A stretch of DNA of 5,609 bases from Arthrobacter sp. (lineage in GTDB: Bacteria > Actinomycetota > Actinomycetes > Actinomycetales > Micrococcaceae), in the NCBI GenBank assembly GCA_030147325.1, contig JASLAA010000093.1, positions 1 to 5,609 of the forward strand, written 5' to 3'. Below are positions 1 through 5,609 of the stretch, one piece after another. Numbering within the stretch: the stretch's first letter is position 1; every line of letters begins with the position of its first letter. The translations under genes and the position numbers were made by a program. The notes below the pieces were generated by a model. That model had not been told where the DNA came from and did not search any database. It saw nothing but the letters and a program-made list of their open reading frames with translations.

Positions 1-775
1 CGACCTGCTGAATGCGCGGAGCGCGGTCCTCGACGGCGAGATCGTCGCCCTGAACGCCAGGGGCCGCCCCGACTTCGGACTCCTGCAGACCCGCATGAAG
101 CTCACGCACCGGGCCGAGATAGCGTCCGCCCGGGAGGGTACGCCCGTCCGCCTGATGCTCTTCGACCTGCTGGAGCTCGACGGCAACGATCTCACCGGGC
201 TGGAATACCGCCAGCGCCGTGACCTGCTGCAGCGCGCGGTCGAGGAGGCCGGGGACGGGCATCTGCAGGTCCCCCCGGCACTCGACGCGACGCTCGGGGA
301 AGCCGTCGAGGCGAGCCGGCAGCTCGGCCTCGAGGGCATCATGGCCAAGCGGCTGGCGAGCGACTACCAGCCCGGAGCCAGGTCGTCGTCGTGGGTGAAG
401 ATCAAGCACGTCCACACGCAGGAGGTCGTCGTCGTGGGCTGGCGTCCGGGCAAGGGCAGCCGGGCTGCGAAAGTGGGTTCATTGCTCGTGGCGGTTCCCG
501 AGGGCATCGACCTCCGCTATGTGGGGCGCGTAGGGTCTGGTCTGACCGAGCGTGATCTCGCCGAGGTCGGTGCCCGCCTCAAGAAGCTCGCCCGCAAGAC
601 CCCGCCGCTCGACGATGTGCCCGCCCCGGACGCTTCGGACGCCCACTGGGTGCGGCCCACTCTCGTAGGAGAGGTCCAGTACAGCGAACACACGGGGTCG
701 GGGCGGCTCCGTCATCCGGTGTGGCGCGGCTGGCGTCCTGACAAGACGCCATCGGACGTCGTCGTCGAACTCTGA
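1..775 (+). CDS. ligD: ATP-dependent DNA ligase, LigD type, C-terminal part (5' end outside window)
   Basis: This gene encodes the back half of an ATP-dependent DNA ligase, which seals nicks through a lysine-AMP intermediate. In LigD it works with Ku in non-homologous end joining. The frame is open from base 2 and gives 257 visible residues, ending at TGA 773-775. Visible nucleotidyltransferase motifs are LDGEIV (residues 10-15, motif III), FDLLELDG (54-61, motif IIIa), EGIMAK (111-116, motif IV) and WVKIK (131-135, motif V). An OB-fold follows, ending in the RLRHPVWRGWRPDK region typical of this family. The catalytic KxDG lysine lies upstream and cannot be checked. The stretch EVVVVGWRPGKGS after motif V is LigD-like. 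Because the ligase domain ends the protein, the order would fit the mycobacterial polymerase-nuclease-ligase arrangement, not the Pseudomonas one with polymerase last. A stand-alone ligase of the LigC kind remains possible, since the N-terminal domains are not seen. Confidence 0.9.
   Translation, partial: DLLNARSAVLDGEIVALNARGRPDFGLLQTRMKLTHRAEIASAREGTPVRLMLFDLLELDGNDLTGLEYRQRRDLLQRAVEEAGDGHLQVPPALDATLGEAVEASRQLGLEGIMAKRLASDYQPGARSSSWVKIKHVHTQEVVVVGWRPGKGSRAAKVGSLLVAVPEGIDLRYVGRVGSGLTERDLAEVGARLKKLARKTPPLDDVPAPDASDAHWVRPTLVGEVQYSEHTGSGRLRHPVWRGWRPDKTPSDVVVEL
731..751. repeat. Short perfect inverted repeat inside the 3' end of the ligase gene
   Basis: TGGCGTC (731-737) and GACGCCA (745-751) form a 7-bp perfect stem with a 7-base loop, ending 22 bases before the ligase stop codon. 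No T-run follows. It could slow or end some transcription before xfp or mark an mRNA processing point, but it lies in coding sequence for a conserved WRPDK-type region and may be chance. Confidence 0.3.
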
Positions 776-813
776 ACGTCCGCTCGATCCGAAGGATTAC
801 CAAGGAGGCATAC

Positions 814-3198
814 ATGACCGGTCTCGATGTACAGGGGTTGGACGCATGGTGGCGGGCCGCGAACTACATCTCGGTGGGCCAGATCTATCTCAGGGACAAC
901 GCGCTGCTGACGCGTCCCCTCGTGGGAGAGGACGTGAAGGCGCGACTGCTGGGTCACTGGGGGACGACGCCCGGGCTCAACTTCGTCTACGCGCACCTCA
1001 ACCGGGTCATCTCGGCGCGTGGACAGGAGATGCTGTTCGTGACCGGGCCGGGCCACGGCGGACCGGCCAACGTGGCGAACGCCTGGCTGGAGGGAACCTA
1101 CTCGGAGGTCTACAGCAGCATCGGCACGGACGGGGAGGGCCTGAACGCACTGTTCAAGCAGTTCAGCTACCCAGGCGGGGTTCCCTCCCATGCGGCTCCG
1201 GAGACTCCGGGGTCCATCCACGAGGGCGGGGAGCTGGGGTACACCCTGGCCCATGCCTACGGAGCGGTCTTCGACAACCCCGGGCTGATCGCGGCGGCCG
1301 TGGTCGGCGACGGCGAGGCCGAGACCGGACCGCTGGCAGCCAGCTGGCACTCGAACAACTTCGTGGATCCGGCGGTGGACGGTGCTGTCCTGCCGATCCT
1401 GCACCTCAACGGCTACAAGATCGCGAACCCGACGGTACTGGCCCGGATGCCGGAGGAGCAGTTGCGGCAACTGATGTACGGGTACGGGTACGACCCGCAC
1501 TTCGTCACGGTGACGGATCCGGCCGCGACCGAGGCCGCCCATCGCGAGTTCGCGTCCGTGCTGGACTCCTGCGTGGACGCCATCCATGCCATCCAGGAGA
1601 GCGCCCGCACCTCGCCGTCCGCGGCCGACGCCGCCGCAGCGCGGTGGCCGATGATCGTCCTGCGCTCGCCGAAGGGCTGGACCGGCCCCGCGCACGTGGA
1701 CGGCAAGCCCGTGGAGGGCACCTGGCGTTCCCATCAGGTGCCGCTCGCCGAGATCCACACCAACGAGGAGCACCTGCACCAGTTGGAGGAGTGGATGCGG
1801 TCCTACGATCCTGCGTCGCTCTTCACCGAGCGCGGGGAACTGAGGCCGGAGATCGCGGCGCTCGCCCCGCGCGGGAGTCTGCGCATGAGTGCCACGCCGT
1901 ATGCCAACGGCGGCTGGCTCCTCCGCGACCTCGTGCTGCCCTCGTACGAGGACCATGCCGTCGAGGTCTCGCAGCCGGGCGTGCGGAAGGTGAGCCCCAT
2001 GATGACCGTCGGCGGCTACCTCCGTGATGTCATCGAGCACAATCCCCACAACTTCAGGCTCTTCGGACCGGACGAGACCGCGTCCAATCGGTTGTCGGCG
2101 GTGTTCGAGGTGACGGACAAGGTGTGGGAACCACGCATCGAGGACGTCGACGAGCACCTGGCGCGGTCGGGTCGCGTCATGGAGGTGCTCAGCGAGCACC
2201 TGTGCCAGGGCTGGCTCGAGGGTTACCTGCTGACGGGCCGGCACGGCGTGTTCAACTGCTACGAGGCGTTCGCCCACATCGTCGATTCCATGTTCAACCA
2301 GTTCGCGAAGTGGTTGAAGGTCCACCGGACGCTGTCCTGGCGCCAGCCCATCGCCTCCTTCAACTACATGCTGTCGAGTCACGTCTGGCAGCAGGACCAC
2401 AACGGCTTCTCCCACCAGGATCCGGGGTTCATCGATCATGTGGTCAACAAGACCGCGGACGTCGTCCGGGTCTACCTTCCACCGGACGCGAACACCATGC
2501 TGGCGGTGACCGAGCACTGCCTGCAGACCAGGGACACCGTCAACGTCATCGTCACGGGCAAGCAGCCGACGCCCACCTGGCTGGGGCCCGAGGAGGCATA
2601 CCTGCACGTCAAGCGCGGTATCGGCATCCTCGATTTCGCCGGCTCCGAGGAACCGGGGCTCGAGCCCGACGTCGTCCTCGCCTGTGCGGGTGACGTCCCG
2701 ACCCTCGAGACCGTGGCGGCGGCGGGTCTGCTCAAGCTGGGGATCCCGGGGCTGAAGATCCGCGTGGTCAACGTCGTCGACCTCATGCGCCTGCAGGACA
2801 GCTCGGAGCACCCGCACGGTCTCTCGGCGCGGGACTTCGATACGCTGTTCACGACGTCGCAACCCGTGGTGTTCGCCTACCATGGCTATCCGTGGCTCAT
2901 CCATCGGCTGACCTACCGGCGGACCAACCACGAGAACCTCCACGTCCGGGGGTACAAGGAGGAAGGCACGACGACGACCCCGTTCGACATGGTCATGCTC
3001 AACCAGATGGACCGGTTCCAGCTGGCCATGGACGTGATCGACCGGGTGCCGGCTCTCGGGTCGACCCAGGCCCGCTTCCGGCAGGACCTCCAGGACCAGC
3101 GGCAGCGCGCATGGCAGTACACGCGCGACGCCGGGAAGGACCCCGAAGCAATCACCGGGTGGACCCTGGACGAATCATCACCTGACGACGCCACGTAA
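814..3198 (+). CDS. xfp: Xylulose-5-phosphate/fructose-6-phosphate phosphoketolase
   Basis: This ThDP-dependent cytoplasmic enzyme splits xylulose 5-phosphate (and usually fructose 6-phosphate) with phosphate to acetyl phosphate plus glyceraldehyde 3-phosphate (or erythrose 4-phosphate). At 794 residues it is full length for the family. Visible features in order are GHWGTTPGLNFVYAH (47-61), VTGPGHGGPA (76-85) and the signature EGGELGY (137-143). The second signature follows, ending in the ThDP/Mg motif GDGEAETG (165-172) with Asn199 downstream. Further on are GPAHVDG and His307, the FNCYEAF segment with the probable catalytic Glu484, the HNGFSHQDPG segment (529-538), and the C-terminal GYKEEGTTTTPFDMV stretch. 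No key residue appears missing. The ATG is supported by AAGGAGG at 802-808, five bases upstream. It starts 38 bases after the ligase stop and is followed after 29 bases by the SRPBCC gene. No acetate kinase or phosphotransacetylase gene is adjacent. Substrate preference between the two sugar phosphates cannot be read from sequence alone. Confidence 0.97.
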   Translation: MTGLDVQGLDAWWRAANYISVGQIYLRDNALLTRPLVGEDVKARLLGHWGTTPGLNFVYAHLNRVISARGQEMLFVTGPGHGGPANVANAWLEGTYSEVYSSIGTDGEGLNALFKQFSYPGGVPSHAAPETPGSIHEGGELGYTLAHAYGAVFDNPGLIAAAVVGDGEAETGPLAASWHSNNFVDPAVDGAVLPILHLNGYKIANPTVLARMPEEQLRQLMYGYGYDPHFVTVTDPAATEAAHREFASVLDSCVDAIHAIQESARTSPSAADAAAARWPMIVLRSPKGWTGPAHVDGKPVEGTWRSHQVPLAEIHTNEEHLHQLEEWMRSYDPASLFTERGELRPEIAALAPRGSLRMSATPYANGGWLLRDLVLPSYEDHAVEVSQPGVRKVSPMMTVGGYLRDVIEHNPHNFRLFGPDETASNRLSAVFEVTDKVWEPRIEDVDEHLARSGRVMEVLSEHLCQGWLEGYLLTGRHGVFNCYEAFAHIVDSMFNQFAKWLKVHRTLSWRQPIASFNYMLSSHVWQQDHNGFSHQDPGFIDHVVNKTADVVRVYLPPDANTMLAVTEHCLQTRDTVNVIVTGKQPTPTWLGPEEAYLHVKRGIGILDFAGSEEPGLEPDVVLACAGDVPTLETVAAAGLLKLGIPGLKIRVVNVVDLMRLQDSSEHPHGLSARDFDTLFTTSQPVVFAYHGYPWLIHRLTYRRTNHENLHVRGYKEEGTTTTPFDMVMLNQMDRFQLAMDVIDRVPALGSTQARFRQDLQDQRQRAWQYTRDAGKDPEAITGWTLDESSPDDAT

Positions 3199-3227
3199 CC
3201 GGCGTCGCATACACGAGGGAGAACCGC

Positions 3228-3692
3228 ATGACCGGCACGAGCATCTCAGCAAGCAGAACCATCGACGCGTCCGCTGACGCGATCTTCTCGATCCTCTCCA
3301 ATCCCGAGCGGCACGCAGCCCTCGACGGCTCCGGGATGGTCCAGTCGGACAGCAAGTCCGACCGCATCACGGCGGTGGGCCAGGTCTTCACGATGAACCA
3401 GAACTGGGACAAGATGGGCGGCGACTACCAGACGGACAACCATGTGGTGGGCTATGACCCGAACAAGCTGCTCGCGTGGAAGACGGCACCCGCCGGGCAG
3501 GTGCCCCCGGGGTGGCAGTGGGTCTGGGAACTCCAGCCCGCCGGCCCCGACGCCACCGAGGTCTCCGTGACCTACGACTGGTCGGCCGTCACGGACAAGG
3601 AACTCCTCAAGACCATCACCTTCCCCGCCGTGCCGCAGGAGGCGCTCGACTCGACGCTGGGAAACCTCGCAGCGCAGGTCTCCGAGGCCTGA
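3228..3692 (+). CDS. SRPBCC (START-like / polyketide cyclase-type) small protein of unknown role
   Basis: A 154-residue soluble protein with the pattern of the SRPBCC helix-grip fold. The N-terminal strand SISASRTIDASADAIF (5-20) leads into a helix and the PERHAALDGSGMV segment (26-38), common in actinobacterial members. Beta strands follow around 50-57, 70-84, 98-103 and 110-117, and a long C-terminal helix spans about 135-152 (PQEALDSTLGNLAAQVSEA). Such proteins bind hydrophobic ligands in a central cavity, but the ligand is unknown and no catalytic residue can be assigned. There is no signal peptide or membrane segment. The ATG is preceded by GAGGGAG at 3215-3221, six bases upstream. The gene starts 29 bases after xfp with no hairpin between them, so co-transcription with xfp is likely. 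This gives no clear functional link, and the protein may simply share the promoter. It is the last gene before the terminator hairpin. Confidence 0.85.
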   Translation: MTGTSISASRTIDASADAIFSILSNPERHAALDGSGMVQSDSKSDRITAVGQVFTMNQNWDKMGGDYQTDNHVVGYDPNKLLAWKTAPAGQVPPGWQWVWELQPAGPDATEVSVTYDWSAVTDKELLKTITFPAVPQEALDSTLGNLAAQVSEA

Positions 3693-3714
3693 CCCTCCCC
3701 ATTCGACGCCAGGA

Positions 3715-3746
3715 CGACGGCCGGCTCCCGCGGGGGCCGGCCGTCG
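3715..3746. terminator. Strong GC-rich hairpin between convergent genes, probable bidirectional terminator
   Basis: The arms CGACGGCCGGC (3715-3725) and GCCGGCCGTCG (3736-3746) pair perfectly over 11 bp. The inner bases can add a T-G wobble and two C-G pairs around a CGCG loop. The hairpin starts 23 bases after the SRPBCC stop and ends 12 bases before the regulator's stop on the other strand, so it is placed to end both transcripts. No T-run follows on either strand; such tail-less hairpins are common in high-GC actinobacteria, although termination itself is inferred. Confidence 0.75.
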
Positions 3747-3757
3747 CCGTGTCCGGG

Positions 3758-4459
3758 CTACCTGAGCAGGGCGACGTCGGAGACGAGCTCGATGTGCCGC
3801 TGCATGGCCTCCGCCGCCGCCGGGGCGTCCTGGGCTCGGATGGCCTGCGCGATACCCCGGTGGGAGGCGAGGGACTGCGCGGGCCGGTCCGGCTGGGCGA
3901 GGGATTCGAGGCGTGTCTCCAGCACCATCTCGCCGATGAACGCCATCAGTTGCGCCAGGACGGGGGAGTGGGCTGCAACGGTGACGGCCTGGTGGAACAG
4001 CTCGTCGCCGTGGGCACCGCGGTCGCCGTCGTCGATCTCGGCCTGCATGGCCTCGAGCGCCCGGTCGATGGCGGCGAGGTCCTCCTCCGTGCGGCGCTCC
4101 GCCGCGAGGGCCGCGAGCCTGACCTCGAGCGTACTGCGGGCCTCCACGATGTCCGGCAGGCGAGAGCGGTGTTCGCGCAACCCCTTGATCACGCTGGCCA
4201 CGCTCGCGCGGTGGCGCAGGACCGCGCCCGTTCCGTGCTGCACGTCGATCACGCCCAGGACCTCGAGGGCGACGAGGGCCTGGGCCAGGGTCGCGCGCGA
4301 GACGCCGAGGCGTTCGGCCAGGTCCCGCTCGGCGGGGAGGAGATCTCCCGGACGCAGTTTCGCCGATTCGATGTAGCCCAGGAGCTGCTCGACGAGCTGT
4401 TCGTACAGCCGCGGACGCGCGAGACGGCCCAAGGGCTGCGGATTCGCGGCGTCGGTCAT
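3758..4459 (-). CDS. GntR-family transcriptional regulator, FadR subfamily (FCD domain)
   Basis: A 233-residue DNA-binding regulator. The N-terminal winged helix-turn-helix spans about residues 17-82, with the GntR hallmark LRPGDLLPAERDLAERLGVS (35-54), recognition helix RATLAQALVAL and wing HGTGAVL (75-81). The C-terminal all-helical FCD effector domain shows VEARSTLE (105-112), DELFH (152-156), SHRGIAQAI (199-207) and RHIELV (221-226). The acidic and histidine residues (D152, H156, H200, H222) fit the metal-binding set that lets many FadR-type proteins bind small carboxylates. The ATG at 4459 is chosen because it has a strong ribosome site and follows a -10-like box. An in-frame GTG at 4522 would add 21 residues that fall before the conserved domain and overlap the divergent promoter. 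It faces a MatC-type permease gene, its likely target. The effector is unknown; malonate or another carboxylate is a guess from the neighbour. Confidence 0.92.
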   Translation of the reverse strand: MTDAANPQPLGRLARPRLYEQLVEQLLGYIESAKLRPGDLLPAERDLAERLGVSRATLAQALVALEVLGVIDVQHGTGAVLRHRASVASVIKGLREHRSRLPDIVEARSTLEVRLAALAAERRTEEDLAAIDRALEAMQAEIDDGDRGAHGDELFHQAVTVAAHSPVLAQLMAFIGEMVLETRLESLAQPDRPAQSLASHRGIAQAIRAQDAPAAAEAMQRHIELVSDVALLR

Positions 4460-4464
4460 CCGTG

Positions 4465-4472
4465 CTCCCCCC
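4465..4472 (-). promoter_or_regulatory. Ribosome binding site that decides the regulator start
   Basis: On the minus strand the bases read GGGGGGAG, five bases before the ATG at 4459. This is a far better match to the anti-Shine-Dalgarno than anything I see before the upstream in-frame GTG at 4522. Confidence 0.7.
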
Positions 4473-4488
4473 GTGTAGTCGTGGGGCA

Positions 4489-4494
4489 ATGTTA
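4489..4494 (-). promoter_or_regulatory. Candidate -10 box of the regulator gene
   Basis: On the minus strand this reads TAACAT (four of six bases as in TATAAT). It would give a transcript start near 4482 and a leader of about 20 bases before the ATG at 4459. No good -35 box is found at 16-18 bases upstream, where the sequence is TGTCCC or similar, so the promoter may be weak or need help. It fits the shorter protein start, because the GTG at 4522 would lie upstream of the transcript. Confidence 0.35.
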
Positions 4495-4503
4495 CCGGTG
4501 AAT

Positions 4504-4520
4504 GGTTGACAGGGACACCC
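4504..4520. promoter_or_regulatory. Imperfect palindrome over the permease -35 box, candidate regulator operator
   Basis: GGTTGAC (4504-4510) and GACACCC (4514-4520) are inverted arms matching at five of seven positions, separated by AGG. The element covers the TTGACA box, so a bound GntR dimer would block the permease promoter, and it sits just upstream of the regulator's own -10-like box. A second short imperfect palindrome, GGCCAGTGGTC (4537-4547), covers the likely transcript start. Neither is a clean match to the FadR-type TGGT-N-ACCA pattern. Confidence 0.25.
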
Positions 4521-4535
4521 ACTCTCCTACAGGCT
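4506..4535 (+). promoter_or_regulatory. Candidate promoter of the MatC-type permease gene
   Basis: An exact TTGACA -35 box lies at 4506-4511. With an 18-base spacer it is followed by CAGGCT (4530-4535), close to the TAGGCT-like -10 boxes often used by the main sigma factor in high-GC actinobacteria. TACAGG at 4528-4533 is an alternative with a 16-base spacer. Transcription would start near 4542 and leave a leader of about 55 bases before the ATG at 4597. The -35 is convincing, the -10 less so. Confidence 0.5.
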
Positions 4536-4596
4536 AGGCCAGTGGTCCTGTGGTTCAGGTCACACCACCCTGTCCGTCGCCCGCTGGAGGATAACG

Positions 4597-5609
4597 ATGT
4601 CCGCTCCGCTCCTATCGATCATCATCCTCGCGGCGATGTTCCTGATAGCCACCCTGCTGCCCATCAATATGGGAGCTCTCGCCTTCGTCGGCGCCTTCCT
4701 GCTCGGAGCCGTCGTCCTCGGTATGGAGACGGACGACATCATCGCGGAGTTCCCCGGGGGCCTGTTCCTCACGCTGGTCGGGGTGACCTACCTCTTCGCG
4801 ATAGCGCAGAACAACGGCACCATCGACCTGCTGGTCCAGGGGGCCGTGAAACTCGTCCGCAACCGAGTGGCGCTCATCCCCTGGGTCATGTTCCTCATCA
4901 CCGCCGTCATCACCGCGGTCGGCGCGCTCGGCCCCGCCGCCGTCGCGATCATGGCCCCCGTGGCACTCGGCTTCGCTGCCCGCCACAAGATCTCCCCGCT
5001 GCTCATGGGCATGATGGTCGTCCACGGCGCACAGGCCGGCGGGTTCTCGCCCATCGCGGTCTACGGCGTGATCGTCAACGACATCGTCGGAGAGTCCGGA
5101 TTCGAGTCGAGCCCGCTCGCCGTCTTCCTCTCCAGCTTCATCTTCAACCTCCTCATCGCCGTGGTCCTGTTCATGGTCCTCGGAGGCCGTACCCTGATGA
5201 ACTCCCGCATGGGCCAGTTCGTCGAGGAGGCCGCAGAGGCCCGCTTCAACGCGAGCCCCGGCATGCGCCGGGCCGACGTCGCCTACAAGGGCACCGGCAG
5301 CGGTACGTACGGTCCGCGTGACCCCGCGGGCGACGGCGTCGTGGCCACCAAGACGCGCGAGGACCGCATCTCGCAGCCCGCCACGATCCTCGGCCTGATC
5401 GCCCTCGCCGTGATCGCCCTCGGCTTCAAGGTCGACGTCGGGTTCGTGGCCATCACGATCGCCGTGATCCTCGCGCTCATCTCCCCGAAGGCTCAGAGCG
5501 GTGCGGTCAACAAGATCGCCTGGTCCACCGTGCTGCTCATCTGCGGCATGCTCACCTTCGTCGGCGTGCTGCAGGCCGCCGGGACCATCGAGTACGTGTC
5601 CGACGGCGT
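4597..5609 (+). CDS. MatC-type dicarboxylate (possibly malonate) permease, 3' end outside window
   Basis: An integral membrane carrier of the ion transporter superfamily, resembling the MatC dicarboxylate carriers. The visible 337 residues start at ATG 4597, preceded by TGGAGG (4585-4590) six bases upstream. Hydrophobic segments lie at about residues 4-21, 26-42, 55-71, 92-109, 111-127, 133-160, 173-196, 262-276, 278-295 and 308-327. A polar loop at about 197-260, rich in Gly, Arg and Asp, separates the two halves. Motifs include MNMG-like PINMGALAFVGAF near the N-terminus, TYLFAIAQNNGTIDLLV (64-80), ALGPAAVAIMAPVALG (110-125) and HGAQAGGFSPIAVYG (143-157). The last is a probable substrate-binding re-entrant region rich in small and polar residues. 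The MatC assignment rests on recall of the family pattern, and the exact substrate is uncertain because no malonate decarboxylase or malonyl-CoA synthetase gene is visible. The FadR-type regulator gene is divergent and likely controls it. About 100 further residues would be expected beyond the window. Confidence 0.85.
   Translation, partial: MSAPLLSIIILAAMFLIATLLPINMGALAFVGAFLLGAVVLGMETDDIIAEFPGGLFLTLVGVTYLFAIAQNNGTIDLLVQGAVKLVRNRVALIPWVMFLITAVITAVGALGPAAVAIMAPVALGFAARHKISPLLMGMMVVHGAQAGGFSPIAVYGVIVNDIVGESGFESSPLAVFLSSFIFNLLIAVVLFMVLGGRTLMNSRMGQFVEEAAEARFNASPGMRRADVAYKGTGSGTYGPRDPAGDGVVATKTREDRISQPATILGLIALAVIALGFKVDVGFVAITIAVILALISPKAQSGAVNKIAWSTVLLICGMLTFVGVLQAAGTIEYVSDG

Noticed and set aside
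381..438. 15-base direct repeat GGTCGTCGTCGTGGG at 381-395 and 424-438
   Set aside because: The two copies are read in different frames (Ser run versus Val run) in conserved ligase sequence, so this is codon-use coincidence from GTC/TCG triplets and not a mobile or regulatory repeat.
846..2027. 393-codon plus-strand frame inside xfp
   Set aside because: It is an Arg/Gly-rich out-of-frame translation of the xfp gene with low-complexity composition.
712..2943. 743-codon open frame on the minus strand opposite xfp
   Set aside because: Its product is rich in Arg, Val, Gly and His with no recognisable domain. It lies wholly opposite a full-length, motif-complete phosphoketolase, as expected for a shadow frame in GC-rich DNA.
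3476..4501. 341-codon plus-strand frame running from the SRPBCC gene across the terminator and opposite the regulator
   Set aside because: It reads through two well-supported genes in the wrong frame or strand and crosses the hairpin; the GntR/FCD motifs are on the minus strand.
4542..4596. Possible riboswitch or attenuator in the permease leader
   Set aside because: The leader is only about 55 bases, and only short weak pairings such as GTGGT (4550-4554) with ACCAC (4564-4568) are visible; no known riboswitch core is seen.
4506..5321. 271-codon plus-strand frame overlapping the permease gene
   Set aside because: The product is an Arg/Pro/His-rich shadow. The frame starting at 4597 gives clean membrane segments and has a good ribosome site.

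Overview
The window looks like chromosomal DNA from a high-GC actinobacterium. Most third codon positions are G or C, the Shine-Dalgarno sequences are strong purine runs, and long antisense open frames lie opposite the real genes. The gene families and their style (LigD-type ligase, Xfp phosphoketolase, small SRPBCC protein, FadR-type GntR regulator, MatC-type permease) would fit a soil actinobacterium such as a member of the Micrococcaceae (Arthrobacter-like). That placement is inference; no marker gene is present to prove it.

Left part, plus strand (bases 1-3692): three genes are closely spaced on one strand. The first is the C-terminal part of an ATP-dependent DNA ligase of the NHEJ LigD type, cut by the window start. 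After 38 bases comes a complete xylulose-5-phosphate/fructose-6-phosphate phosphoketolase (xfp). After another 29 bases comes a small START-like SRPBCC protein. The spacing allows one transcript, and xfp with the SRPBCC gene is the most likely co-transcribed pair. The run ends at a strong GC-rich hairpin (about 3715-3746) that probably serves this operon and the convergent gene that follows.

Right part (bases 3758-5609): a FadR-subfamily GntR regulator on the minus strand and a MatC-type dicarboxylate permease on the plus strand are divergent, with 137 bases between their start codons. The permease is cut by the window end. The intergenic region holds an exact TTGACA -35 box facing the permease, a TAACAT -10-like box facing the regulator, and imperfect palindromes over the permease promoter. 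The arrangement suggests that the regulator controls the uptake gene and perhaps itself, with a carboxylate as the probable inducer.

Functional picture: phosphoketolase makes acetyl phosphate from pentose or hexose phosphates, and the permease probably imports a dicarboxylate such as malonate. These are separate transcription units separated by a terminator, so a shared pathway is not shown. I found no RNA gene, CRISPR array, insertion sequence or clear novel system. Apart from the local regulatory details, the window looks like ordinary core or near-core metabolism.
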